DNA of 64,000 nt, from the NCBI GenBank assembly GCA_030704615.1, contig CM060734.1:23002001-23066000 (forward strand), in the 5' to 3' direction. Both the position numbers and the translations under genes were made by a program. Within the stretch, counting starts at the first letter, position 1; each line of letters begins with the position of its first letter. The notes under the pieces were generated by a model, which saw only the letters and a program-made list of their open reading frames with translations, searched no databases and was not told where the DNA came from. This DNA is from Takakia lepidozioides (Eukaryota > Streptophyta > Takakiopsida > Takakiales > Takakiaceae). This document shows, in pieces, positions 1 to 11,700 of this stretch.

Positions 1-562
1 GAACAGCTCCCCACACCTTGGTCGCTTTCCGGCTCGCACGCTTACTCACTAGTTTTTGGTCACCAACGGGCTTGCACCGTTCTCGGGGTTACTACTCCCT
101 ATATATACTTCTGTATGTGTCTGCGGGGGTTCCACAAGTAGCCAAGTCCAAATCTGGTGCACCACCACTTAGACCCTCGATCGTCCCTATGGTGAGCCGT
201 GGTGAGTCTTGGCCCACCCACCATGGCCCCAATGGACCATGGTGAGTCCCAAGACTCCCCACGACTCTCACCACAAGGCCTCAGCCTCATGGTGAGTCCT
301 ATGCCACCCCCGCTACGACTCCCTACGCTACCACCACCCCTCGTGGAGTCCCCACCACCGCCACCCAAATTGCGGGGCTCCACCTAGTAAGCGCCATCGC
401 CTCCTTGAGTGCCTTGGGCACTCAAGGGTGCTTCAGCCCCCTTTCCGATTTGTTGCCGCTGCCCCCACCACAGGGACAACCCCTCTTGTGTCCCGACCCC
501 CCGCCCTCAAGGCAAAGGGCCACGACAAAGTAATAACCATCGAGCAACCCTGCCATTAGCTA
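1..562. other. Unassigned GC-rich left flank
   Basis: No convincing gene is seen. Positions about 185-300 carry several imperfect copies of a CCATGGTGAGTC-like word on both strands, which creates short open frames in several phases with no conserved domain. It is left flank to the GC-rich CACTA-like element that starts at 563. Confidence 0.5.
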
Positions 563-607
563 CACTACAGCAAATGGGGGGGTTTGCGACAGCAGCCACG
601 CCCCCAC

Positions 608-612
608 GCCCC
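608..612. repeat. Target-site duplication of Element 1, left (GCCCC)
   Basis: Five bases directly before the TG of the 5' LTR, matched exactly at 13894-13898 after the CA of the 3' LTR. Confidence 0.9.
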
Positions 613-1576
613 TGTTAGAGGACTGTCTGGGACTTAGACACTTATACGGGATCTGTAGGGTACCCTTAATTTTTGCACAGACTGAGATCAACAGGAGCCT
701 TAGGGGTGACAGCAGCGCACTGTAGAAGGGGGTTACACAGTCCATCACAGCCAACACAGCCCGTCACAGTCGTCACAACCGACACAGCCAACACAGCCCG
801 TCACAGTCGTCACAGCCGACACAGCCATCACAGCCAACACAGCCAAACACAGTCGCACGGCCAGTCACAGCCCGTCACAGTTTCACACAGCCAGTCACAT
901 CTTGACACAGCTGTCACGACCATAGGGAACGGAGAGCAGGACAGGGAACGACTGTGGGGAACAACACCTGCAAATGGAAAATGTTAGTTCACGGACGACG
1001 GTTAGTGAGGGAAACGGTTAGAGCCACGGGTAGGAAGATAAAGGGAGAAGCAAGGACTGAGAAGGGGATTATTATTCTTGGAAGCACGTCAGGGGGAGGA
1101 CTTCTTGGTCATGGATGAGAGGGGATCGGGCGGAGAGCAAGAATGGAAGCAAGCATGGAGAGCACGGTAAGGAGGAGAGATGATTAGTAGATGCTTGTTA
1201 TATACAAAGCTGTAGTGATATTGTAAAGCAGATTAGAGACACAATGGCTTCGGCCTGATACCTGATAAATCATAATCTGATACTTATACGATACAATCAC
1301 ACTGTGTAGAGAGATCTGAGTGAAGCTGTGGAATGAATGGATGAGTTGAAGGAATCCGATAGATTGATGAAGCAAACTGATACTTAATTATCAATGGTAA
1401 GGTAGCTAACATGAATGTGGAAAGGGAAACAAATAGGAAACACCCCCATGATACACTAGCTGTAGGTCATGACTGATTGTTCTGAGCGGGCTGAGTACTT
1501 AGAGATTTCCAACTCTTCTATCTTGGAGTTTCCGCCTCGGATAGCGAAGGGATGGGTGAGTAAAAGCCGCGCGACA
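613..1576 (+). repeat. 5' LTR of Element 1
   Basis: A 964-bp direct repeat of 12944-13893, starting TGTT and ending GACA. By eye it differs from the 3' copy by about a dozen substitutions plus short indels, the largest within its CACAGCC tract. A bipartite R/U5 structure is expected but no TATA box or poly(A) signal is asserted here. The 3' part contains the ATG (1469) of an ORF that continues past the LTR. Confidence 0.93.
735..925 (+). repeat. CACAGCC microrepeat tract in the 5' LTR
   Basis: A degenerate array of CACAGCC words separated by 2-6 bases (TCACAGCC, ACACAGCC, GTCACAG). Equivalent tracts lie in all four LTRs (about 13070-13225, 20560-20822, 32614-32770), with length differences between copies, and again downstream of integrase in both elements. 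Confidence 0.85.
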
Positions 1577-2164
1577 TTTGGCGACCATACTGGGGAACTG
1601 AGTCATGAACAACCAGATGTGACAGACATCTGGTGGGATCATGGTGGTTGGACCATTAAAGAATTTGAAGTGAATCAAATTCCCTGTGGAACGAAGGAAG
1701 AAAGATTGTCCAAACAATTCTTTCAAAGGTTCTTGGAATTGCCAGACGGTTGTAAAGAAAATATTCTTAAGCGAGTGCATGATGCTGATCCGGAATGGGG
1801 TCTGGAGAAAGGAGTGATAAAGATTTATCAGGTAGCCTGTAGAGGAAGAGCACGTTGGTTACCAACGTTGGTTTATGTGATAGCATTGCTATCCATTAAG
1901 CGAGTAGAGTTTGAAGGCTGGGAAGAAAGAAAAGTGAATGTTTATACTCATATGCATGAAGAGCTTGTACTGGTAAAGAATTGGATTCCAAAGGATATTT
2001 TGTGGATCAAACTCACACCAAGAACAGCTTTCCAGACTTGTTTGCCATATGGTTATATGGTAACGGAGACTTCAAGTATAGCCAAGGGTGCATTGAAGCT
2101 TGAAAGAAACCCAGGCATATACGAGAGATATTACGGAAGAGAGTTTTGGTTATTGCCACATTAG
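1469..2164 (+). CDS. Upstream ORF spanning LTR end and primer-binding site
   Basis: A 231-codon ATG-started frame that begins in the last 108 bases of the LTR, runs through the primer-binding site, and stops 22 bases before the gag ATG. I recognise no domain. The central part is Trp- and charge-rich (for example the DIWWDHGGW stretch), and the product is soluble-looking with no signal peptide or membrane segment. Element 2 carries the same frame (21309-22004) broken by two stops, so it is an element-encoded protein. Most gypsy elements start coding after the primer site with gag, so an extra ORF here is unusual. The true start may be an internal Met if the transcript begins downstream of 1469. 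Confidence 0.55.
   Translation: MTDCSERAEYLEISNSSILEFPPRIAKGWVSKSRATFGDHTGELSHEQPDVTDIWWDHGGWTIKEFEVNQIPCGTKEERLSKQFFQRFLELPDGCKENILKRVHDADPEWGLEKGVIKIYQVACRGRARWLPTLVYVIALLSIKRVEFEGWEERKVNVYTHMHEELVLVKNWIPKDILWIKLTPRTAFQTCLPYGYMVTETSSIAKGALKLERNPGIYERYYGREFWLLPH
1579..1596 (+). other. Primer-binding site of Element 1
   Basis: TGGCGACCATACTGGGGA begins two bases after the 5' LTR, the usual place for a primer-binding site. The same sequence is at 21419-21436 in Element 2. A TGGCGAC start resembles the tRNA-Arg-type sites of large plant Tat/Ogre-like gypsy elements. The tRNA identity is from memory and needs a match to host tRNAs. Confidence 0.7.
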
Positions 2165-2186
2165 AACGAAATGAAAGACATGGGAC

Positions 2187-4476
2187 ATGAGTGATGAAAG
2201 AGAAGCTAGACGCCAAAGATATTCAGCAAAAAGAGAAAGCTATCTGAAAGCTAATTATCCATATCTTTGGGAGAGAGGAATAGACATAGGGGAATCATCT
2301 GGACCTCTCACACCATTAAGATCAAAGAGTACATCACCCATACCGGAAGAACTAGAGTTGGATGCCACTCCTTCTGTTTCTTTGCAAGAAAGATTAAGGG
2401 AATTGGTACAGGAAGAAGATCAATCACGAGGTGAAAGATTTGAGGTACATCCCTGGATAAAAGATTTGACAGAAATCGTTGATAAGAGTTGGCATGGAAC
2501 ACCAAAAGCAGGAACTCCAGTTTCTGAAGCGGAAGGTGAAGAAGGAGAAGAGGATGTGGCAGAGCAAACGGAGAGTTCAGACTCTCCAACACCATTACAG
2601 TTGAGTTACATGAGTGAAGAAGAAACCCAAGGGCAGAACTTGGAGGATAAAAACAGAGAGAAGAAATTGGAAGAGGAAGAATATGAAGAAGTAGACCCAA
2701 CAGCTGAGGTTGAGACTACAACCAGGACATCCCAACCCGTTGGACCTGGATCAAGTGGAGCACTTGGATCACAGGCCAACGAAGGTGTCGGCTCAGGGGG
2801 ATCAGGCGGGCGGCCTGGATCTGGCTCTGGGGGGACAGGGAGTGTGGGAAGTAGTGCAACTGAAGCTGGGAATACTGTGAATATCGTGGGGCCAGAAGCA
2901 GGGAGTGCTCAAGGGCCACCACTTGGTGGAAGATCCACCACAAAAACAACAAGTCCAGAAGGACCAGCACAAGCAAGGGTGCCAGCACCTGTCAGTGGGC
3001 AGAAGGTAGGGCCACAGATGGCGTTACAACCAACACGGGCAAAACCACCATTTCCAATATATTCAGGAAAAGGGGATCCCGATGTACACATTAGCCAATT
3101 TGAGCACATGTGTATAGTGAACAATGAGAATGGCGATGATGCCAAGATGAGATTGTTTCCTTGTTCACTTATCAAGAAAGCAAGTGAATGGTATGCAAGA
3201 TTCCCTGATAATCATTTCCTAACCTGGAATGGCTTGAATACAGCATTCCGAAATAGGTTCAGGACAAGTAAAACTGAGGATGAAGTGTATGGAAGTTTAC
3301 AACAGTTAAAGCAAAAGAAGCATGAAATTGTTGAGGAGTATATGGAAAAGATGGAATTGATGATGAAAAAACTGGCTGCAGTACCAGCACCAGGTTTACA
3401 GAAGACTTGGTTTGTGAGTGGACTAAGACCAAGTTGCAAAAGAAAGTGGATATGTTACCCCATAATACAGTGGAGGAGGCATTTGAAACTGCAAACAGAA
3501 TTGAGCAATTGGGAATGCTCAGGAGAGAGAAAAAGGATGATGAGGACTCTGAGGATGAGTCAGATGAAGAAGAAGAGCAGGAACTAAAAAGGAAGAGTAA
3601 GAGAAAGGAGAAGCTGAAGAGGGATAACTATGAAAAAAGATTGGAAGAAATCTTGAAGAAGTATGCCACAGAGGCTGCAACACATTGGAGGAAGGGTGTT
3701 TGGTGTGCAAAATGCCAGAATGAAGGCCACACCACTACTGAATGCCACATGAAGAGAAACACTGTACTATCTGTAAAATGGATAACCATTCTACTGAGAA
3801 TTGTTACTACAACAGAAGGACAGCTGCAAGAGAACCTAGGCAAGTAAGGGTGCATCAGGTGCAGCCCCAGCCAAGAAGAAACAATGATCAGGACCACTAT
3901 GGTAGGTCTGGTGGTTATAACAATGGCATGGAAGGGAGAGGTAATTCAAGAGGGAATTACCAAGGAAATTCCAGAGGCAACTATCAGGGTAATCCAAGGG
4001 GGAATTACCAGCCCGGGAATCAGGATTATAGAAATAATCCAAGAACAGACCAAGGGCGAGGACCCAATGGTGAAGAACTATGTTACTATTGTAATCAGCC
4101 AGGACATCGCAGGGCAGCCTGTTCATTCTGGATAAGACACCAGAATGAGATGAGAGCTCCTGTGAATGAGGGCCCAGTGGTGGCAGCTCACATGGTTAGG
4201 CCATGTGTTGTACCAGAAGTAAGTACAATGATAGTAACAAGAAGCAAAGCCAAACTAATACCCCCAGTAGTTGAGAAAGATGATGATAATGAAGATGGCA
4301 GTGATGTACCTGAAGATGATGAGGCTTGGAGAGATGAGAAAGGAACTGCACAAAGAAGTGGCAGATACCATAAGGGAAATGCAGAAGAGTACTGATATTC
4401 CTGTGACAGATTCCTCTGATTCTGATGGAGAAGAAGAAGGGAGTGAGGATGAAAGAAGAAGAAAGAAGATGCAGAC
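2187..4476 (+). pseudogene. gag: Gag of Element 1 (frameshifted)
   Basis: The Gag capsid/nucleocapsid protein starts at ATG 2187. The first about 280 residues are acidic and Gly/Ser-rich. A Retrotrans_gag-like capsid region follows (about 3040-3510, with SEWYARFPD and QQLKQKKHEIVEEYMEKM segments), then a KKDDEDSEDESDEEEEQ acidic/basic stretch. Three CCHC zinc knuckles come next: CAKCQNEGHTTTEC, CTICKMDNHSTENC and CYYCNQPGHRRAAC. Comparison with Element 2 shows indels at about 3431 (two bases lost), 3752 (one lost), 4345 (one gained) and 4458, so no full-length Gag can be made. Gag would package element RNA in cytoplasmic particles. Confidence 0.9.
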
Positions 4477-5763
4477 ATGCAAAGTAATGAAGAGACTTTG
4501 GCTGAAGTAATATGCCAGACCAAAGCAGAAATTACCATTGGACAGCTATTGGCTGTGGCACCTTATTGTAGGCACAGGCTGTATCAAGCAATCAATCGAA
4601 TTGCCCAGGAGACAGGAAACACAGACCTGAACAGCAAGGTGACCAGTTATAATGTGAAGCCGGAAGGGCGAGAAACAGTCATGGACTTTGATGATTCTAT
4701 GCCAGTAATCCAATTGAGAATTGGAAGCACAGAACTAACTGATGTACTGATAGATGGAGGCTCTGGAGTAAATATCATGACAGACCAATTAAGGAAGAAG
4801 CTTGGTCTAAGTAACATGAAACCAGCCCCATTTACAGTAACAATGGCAGATCAAAAAAGTGTACAGCCATTGGGATTGATAAGAGGAGTTAAGATACAGA
4901 TACAGAAGATGATCTTTATGATCACAGTAACTGTGTTGAAGATGGATGAAGTCATGGAGGCTTACTCCTTATTATTGGGACGTCCGTGGCTGAAACAGGC
5001 CAGGGTATTCCATGACTGGAATTCTCAGTTACTAACCGTGCATAATGGGATACACGAGATACAAATTACCACAAAGAAATCTAGTAGATTACCTGCTACA
5101 AGAAGACCTCGAGGAGTCAGAGAGTATGACTGGAGAGGAGGACTGGATGAGGAGCAGGAAGCTACCCTATTTGCTGCACACCCAGAGTGGGAGCAGGTTG
5201 CAGAGATGCGGCTGAAAAGCCTAAGTTGTTTAAGAGGTATCTGCTGTGGTGTAGTGACAGCAACACCAACTGAAGAGGAAACCAGCACTTACCCATCACA
5301 TTTCTATGAAGAAAGAGAAGAAGAAGAAATGGAAATCCTAGAGGAACCAGCCACTGTGAGCTTACAGGATGAAGTGGTGACTGGTTGGACAATCACAGCT
5401 GATGAGCAGGTGAGGGAAGTGAATGTGGGAACTAAAGAGGAACCGAGGATGGTGAAAGTAGGAGCTGATTTGGAGCCGGAATTCTTTGAAGAAGCTAAAA
5501 GCTTGTTCATCAAATACAGAGATGTATTTGCTTGGAGCTATGAGGATTTAAAAGGGATACCACCTGAAGTCTGTCAGCATAAGATTGAACTGGAACCAGG
5601 GTCAGTACCAATCAAGCAGGCGAGGTACAGAATGAATCCCAACTACGCACAGAAGGTTGGAGAAGAGATCAAGAAGTTGGCTGAGGCTAAGTTTATATAT
5701 CCAATAGAGTATACAACTTGGTTGTCACCCATTGTGATAGTTCCCAAAAGAATGGTAAACTAA
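4477..5763 (+). pseudogene. pol: Protease and start of RT, Element 1
   Basis: A 428-codon open segment. The retropepsin-like aspartic protease is centred on LIDGGSGVNIM (about 4750-4782), with the second conserved part MEAYSLLLGRPWL near 4957-4992. Then comes an acidic linker, and the RT N-terminus begins at about 5560 (PEVCQHKIELEPGS). In Element 2 this region continues directly from gag in one frame, so gag and protease-pol are likely one polyprotein in the active ancestor. The segment ends where one base is missing at about 5746 (CCCAAAAGAATGG against CCCAAGAAGAATGG in Element 2). Confidence 0.88.
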
Positions 5764-7889
5764 GAGTTTGTGTGAACTACAAGAAGCTGAATGCTTGTAC
5801 GAAGAAAGATCCTTTCCCTTTGCCATTCACAGAAGCAGTATTAGACACTGTGGCAGGCCATGAGATGTACTCATTCATGGATGGCTTCAGTGGTTATAAT
5901 CAAGTGCAAGTGGCAGAAGAAGACCAAGGAAAAACAGCTTTCATCACAGACTGGGGGGCTTATGCATACAAAGTCATGCCCTTTGGACTTTGTAATGCAC
6001 CAGCGACCTTTCAGAGAGTGATAAGTGAATCTTTTCATGAGTATCTGGATGATTTCATGCAGGTGTTCTTGGATGATTTCAGTGTGTACAGCTCTAAGAA
6101 TGAGCACTTACATAAATTGGAGTTATGTCTGGCCAGATGCAGGATGAGAGGTCTGGGCCTGAATCCAGAGAAGTGTACTTTCTGTGTGAACTCAGGGGTG
6201 CTTCTGGGACACATTGTGTGTAAGAAGGGACTTCTTGTGGATCCCAGAAAGACAGAGTCCATTAAAGCCTCTCCACCACCAGTGAATGTTAAAAGTCTAA
6301 GGAGATTCCTTGGGCAAACCAGTTATTACAGAAGATTTGTCAAAAGGTATGCACAAATAGCAGCACCATTGAGCAAGCTTCTGAAGAAAGATGCAGTGTT
6401 TGCCTGGACAGCTGAATGTCAACAGGCGTTTGAGGAACTTACCCTGTCAGTAACAACTACACCTGTGCTGATTAACCCTCACTGGCATGTAGTATTTCAT
6501 GTTCACTGCGATGCATCAGGAGAAGCGTTGGGAGCGGTGTTAGCCCAGAATGTTACAGGAAATATAGATTCACCTGTGTACTATGCTAGCAGGTTGATGA
6601 ACAGTGCTGAAAGGAACTATAGCACAACGGAAAGAGAAGCATTGGCAATGATCTATGCAGTGAAGAAATTCAGGCATTACCTGTTGGACAAGAAGTTTAT
6701 GTTCTATGTGGATCACCAGGCTCTGATATACCTGGTAAACAAACCTCTGATAAGCGGAAGAATAGCAAGATGGTTGATAATCTTGCACGAGTTTGAGTTC
6801 GAGGTTGTTTACAAGCCTGGGAGACTGCATCTTGTGGCGGATCACTTGTCACGGTTATCAACAGGAGAACCAGCCACAGGAATAGATGATCAATTACCAG
6901 ATGCGAGTCTATTTGCAGTGGAGGTGCAGGGAAGTGCAGATGACTGGTTAGATTGGCAGTGGCCAATCAGATACTACCTTGCTCATGGTCAGTGCCCACC
7001 TAGTTATGGTAAGGAGCAGAGGAAGAGAATCGCTATCAAAGCTTTACCTTATACTATGGTAGGAAGCAGAATGTATAAGCTAGGACCTGATGGAGTACTA
7101 AAACGATGCTTGTACCACCATGAAGTAAATAAAGTTTTGGAGGAAGTTCATAAAGGAGTGGCTGGAGGTCATTTTGGAGAAGAGACTACCAGTAGGAAGA
7201 TACTACTCGCAGGTTACTGGTGGCCTACTTTGTTCAAAGATGTACACGAGTATTGTCAGAGTTGTGATGAATGTCAGAGGCTAGGACCTTTGCAGAGATC
7301 TGGAAGGATGGCCTTGCATCCTACAATGCCTACGGAACCATTTCAGAAATGGGGACTAGACTTTGTTGGACCGATTAACCCACCAGCCAAGAATACACGG
7401 AACAGGTACATAATTACAGCCACTGATTATACTACGAAGTGGGTGGAAGCTAAAGCTTTGAGGGACAACTCAGCCAAGTCCACAGCAAGGTTCCTGTATG
7501 AGAACATACTTACACGATTTGGCTGTCCCTTAGAATTTATCAGTGATCAGGGAAGTCACTTCATGAATGAGACCATTGAGTTGTTGACTAAAGAGTTCAT
7601 GATTGTGCATAGAAAGAGTACAACATATTACCCACAGGGTAATGGGCAGGCAGAGGCTACCAACAAAATACTATGTACTATCTTGGCTAAGATAGTCAAT
7701 GCAAACAGAACGGATTGGGATACAAAGCTGCTGACAGCTTTGTGGTCATACAGGACTTCATATAAAGTCACCACTAAGTATACACCATTCCAATTAGTTT
7801 ATGGTATGGAAGCCTTACTTCCAGTGGAATTCCTGTTACCTACCATGAAACGGAGTGGGGAAAGAGAATGGAATTGCAAGATTCCATAA
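5718..7889 (+). pseudogene. pol: RT - RNase H - integrase, Element 1
   Basis: A 723-codon segment with RT (catalytic FLDD at 6066-6077, PFGLCNAPATFQ just upstream), RNase H (CDASGEALGAVL near 6507, REAL near 6632, DHQAL near 6710) and integrase. The integrase has a HHCC-type zinc region (GGHFGEETT to CQSCDEC, about 7164-7272), the catalytic Asp in GLDFVGP (about 7353), ISDQGSHF (about 7540) and the Glu in GQAEATNKI (about 7647). It copies RNA to cDNA and inserts it. All catalytic residues are kept, but the segment is frameshifted from protease upstream and from the integrase tail downstream near 7850-7890. Confidence 0.95.
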
Positions 7890-8330
7890 GGTCAGGAAAC
7901 ATGAATTATACCATGTGGAAGAAGTACGTGCTGATGCAGCTGATAATATGACCAGAATTCAGATGAAGAGAAAGGAACAGTTTGATGAAGGCAAGTTAAA
8001 GACTTTTAAGACGGGGGATTTGGTTCTATGGTTGCAGAAGAAAGGAAAGATTAAAGCTTCTAAGCTTAAATCACCCTGGAAAGGACCTTATGTCATACAA
8101 AAGATGTATGATAACAACACCGCCATGTTACAAACCATTAACAAAGAGCTGATGGGAAGAGTCAATGCCAATAAGTTGAAGGGATACAGTGGTATCCATG
8201 ACAAACCATTGCAGCATGATTTGCATGTTGAAACGCAAGAGCAGTCACGGGCTGCGCCAGTGTTACCAACGGAGTATGGAGCACTTGTCGCTAGGCCAAG
8301 CATATATGACCAGGGTGGACATAACAAGCG
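7890..8330 (+). pseudogene. pol: Integrase C-terminal tail, Element 1
   Basis: This continues the integrase in another frame. It holds the GPY/F-type module (WKGPYVI at 8077) and ends near KLKGYSGIHDKP. No chromodomain follows. In Element 2 the same region ends with TAG at 28117, just before the CACAGCC array. In Element 1 that stop is absent, so the frame reads into the minisatellite to 8673. Confidence 0.8.
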
Positions 8331-8650
8331 TGACACAGCCTATCACAGCCCATCACGACGCGACACAGTCTATCACAGCCTATCAAGGCGAAACACAGCC
8401 TATCACAGCCCATCAAGGCGAAACACAGCCTATCACAGCCCATCACGATGTGACACAGCCTATCACAGCCTATCAAGGCGAAACACAGCCTATCACAGCC
8501 CATCACAACGTGACACAGCCTATCACAGCCCAGCACGGCGCAACACAGCCTATCACAACCTACCACCGCGTGTCACAGCCTATCACAGCTTACCACAGTG
8601 CATCACATCGTACCACAATATGACACAGCCTGTCTCAGCTCAACACAGCC
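8325..8650 (+). repeat. 30-bp minisatellite after integrase, Element 1
   Basis: About ten tandem copies of a 30-bp unit built on ACACAGCCTATCACAGCC plus a CATCAAGGCGA-like half. Because 30 is a multiple of three, the reading frame from the integrase tail stays open and encodes 10-residue repeats of the type RRNTAYHSPS up to a stop at 8671-8673. Element 2 has only a short, non-periodic version at 28125-28225. Confidence 0.85.
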
Positions 8651-8747
8651 TACTAGGATTACACGATCCATAGAATCAGTGACAGGTGGGCGCACAATAA
8701 CTTCAGGAAAATGGCTGACGGAAGAAAGGACGGAAACCAGTTAAAAA

Positions 8748-11700
8748 ATGGACACGTGGAAGTCAGGGCGTGACACACAGCTGAGAAGGAAGTGCAAGAA
8801 CAGGTGTCATCAAGAAAGAAGACAAGAATGGCCGTCAAAATACCTAATCAGTGCGTCAAATTGGATGAAAGGCGGGCCCATTAATGAATACGGTAAAAAG
8901 GGGAACGGAACAAACGGCAAGTACAGAAAAGCGAAATTCTTGTCACATGTGTGATCCTAGTGGACTATCCAGCAGGGAAAGTCCACTAAAGAAAATGAAA
9001 TCTAAAATCCAGTCACAGCGGTTACAGCCAATAGAAAGCCAGAGAAAGGATCAAGAAATTGGAGGGAAATTAAGCGCAAGAGGCGGCGTCGTTCTGAGTA
9101 ACGGGCGTCTCGACGGGACAGACCATCAATGCTATAGCTTGGAAACTATGGAGGAACTAACAGACTATACTCTCGCAATATTACTTACGCAGTGGCATAG
9201 ACACGAAAGAACAGAGCGGAGCTTTTCTCTTGAGCGATGCTTGCAAGCCCCGCAGGCTTACAAGAAATTACCCATAGCTTTTTGTGGCAACCATACGTTT
9301 ATGCTTTGTGCACTACAGCATTTCTGCAGTTGTTACAGCCAAAATATTTCTGTGGGTCTAAAATGAAGAGAGTGAGAGGAATGGAGGAAATCAGGGTGAA
9401 GAGCACCACAATTCTGCAGAAACAAACGATTGCTACCCCACAGGCGATACAGATACTGAAGGAGCTGAGATTGCAAGGATTGCAAAGCATAGATTAGACA
9501 TTGCACCATAGACAGTACATGTTACAATTCTTGCAGAACTTTGAGCCAAGGACAAGAACAACAACGGTGAAGGGAGTTGAATTAGTAATTACTCCCCTAT
9601 ACCTCCAGCAATTGTTTCGATTGCCAGCAGGTCAGGTGCATGTGGAGGAGCACAGGGCAAGACTGCAAATAGGGGACTTATTTCAAGAAGGGAGTTCTTT
9701 AAAACTCAGATTATGCTTGTACCAAGGTCGTGTACCCAGGGATAAAGGAGGTAGGCCAGGTATTGAACGTTCTGATTGCCATGAAACAGAACCAACAATA
9801 TTTGAGCAGATCCTTCACGGAGGAAATACTCAAAGCCCTGAAAGGACAAGAGGTAGAATGGGCGGACATAATGTACAACGCACTGGTAGAGGAGATGAAA
9901 AGATTACAAGGTACTACCGCAAAGTCTCCTGTCATAGTGTCTGGCCCAATCATTGCTCAAATAATTCTTGATTCTGGCATACTTGATGCGCAAGAAAGAA
10001 AAGAGATGGGAGTGTTTGAGCCAGAAACCACTGCAATGGAAGAGCAAGGCTCTTCACACAGTGAGGGTGGACTAGCAGGGCAACCTGAGACTAAAAGGCA
10101 GAGACGGGGAAAGACTGTAGTGGCGGATCCATTGGCTTCACGGATTCTGCATGATAATGTTTCCCAAGCTCATGTGCAGGAAGGGGCAAGCAGCACAGAG
10201 AACTGCTATTACTGGAAGCAGGACCTTCAGAGAGGGAGGAGGAAGTTACTTCAGTATCACAACCATCACAGCCAGCTGATCGGCTTGTCACAAGGTTACA
10301 AGTTGTCCATGTAGCTCAACCAGAAATAATTGATTTGGAAAAAGAAGGGTTAGATATTCCAACTACAGAACAGATAGTGGCAGAAATTGAGAAGGGGGAC
10401 CTTCTCTATGAATATTCTGGTCTGGTCAAAGAGACAGAGATTCCAGAGGTGCAACAGTTGCCCAAGGGAAATCTTGAGGTACATATAATACACACACCTG
10501 TGTCGGAGGTACCACAGGTAGAATGTCGAGACACTCCAGCACCGGTGATGGATGAAGTGGTTCAGGAAGAAAATCCGGTGGGACAATGGCCTGAGTGGTT
10601 CGTGAGACATCACACGGTTGAGGATCAGGAGGAACAGCAGCAACCTCACCATGATGACCCTCAACAGGCAATGCTGATGAGTTCCATAGGCATGACACTT
10701 AATTTGTTGGGGACTTATGTCAAATCCCATGTTCCAACTACCCAATTGACAACCTTGAGAGAGGAACTCAGGAAGGAGTTTGAGGCTCAACTAGCCACTG
10801 AGTGTGCAAACAAGGTCGATGAGGAGGTCACTCTCAAGATGCAGCAGGACTTGCAAAATACAGAAGCAGCTTTGCAATTGGCCAAGGAACAATTGATTGA
10901 GGCAGGCCTCGCGCAAGACCAGTTGCACGAAGCACATAAGCAACAGCTATACCAAATGCAGGTGCAGCATGAAAGCAAGTTGCAAGAAGTGAATGCACTA
11001 CATACGGAGTTGCAGACAGTGCATGACAGGATGGCGATACAATGTGCTACATTCACAACTATGCTTGACCAATCTACAAAAGAAATAAACAGTCAAGCGG
11101 AAAAATGTACGAAGGCAGAACAAGAGAATGTTGAGCAAATGAAACTCATTGTCGATATGAAGAATACAATCTGTCGCAATGAGGATACTTTCAAGCAATA
11201 CAGGCAGGTTGAAGCTGACCAAGAGAAGTACATCATGGAGTTGCAACAAACACTCGTGGCCAATAGAAATGAAATCTCGGTCACTAACAAGGCTTGGAGG
11301 GAAGCTAATAATCTACTTGCTGCCTATGCGAATTTGGTTGAACCTCATGCGAAGCGCATGGAGGCTTTACAACAGCAGTTAGAAGTGTACAAACTCAGAG
11401 AGGAGCACACTCTCAGAGGAACCACAAGCAATTGGTGGATAACAGCCTTATGCAGGTCTGGTTAGCACAAGGGCCAGTGGAGGGTAAAGCACCACGAAAG
11501 CTCACCCAAAGCGAGATGAATGAGCTCAGACTGCAAGTGCAGAACATTGCCACAACTACTATAGACAATGTCTATAGTAGATAGCAGAGTTACAGGAGGA
11601 TGTAACGGACTGCAGACTCAAGTGGAGGACCTCACTTCAAATATCGACAAAAGAGTCTATATCCCTCAGGAACAGCTAATGGCTTCTTATTTACAAGCCA

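Noticed and set aside
2308-2700. 130-codon Leu-rich minus-strand ORF (also at 22146-22538)
   Set aside because: Antisense shadow of the acidic gag N-terminus; its conservation follows from gag.
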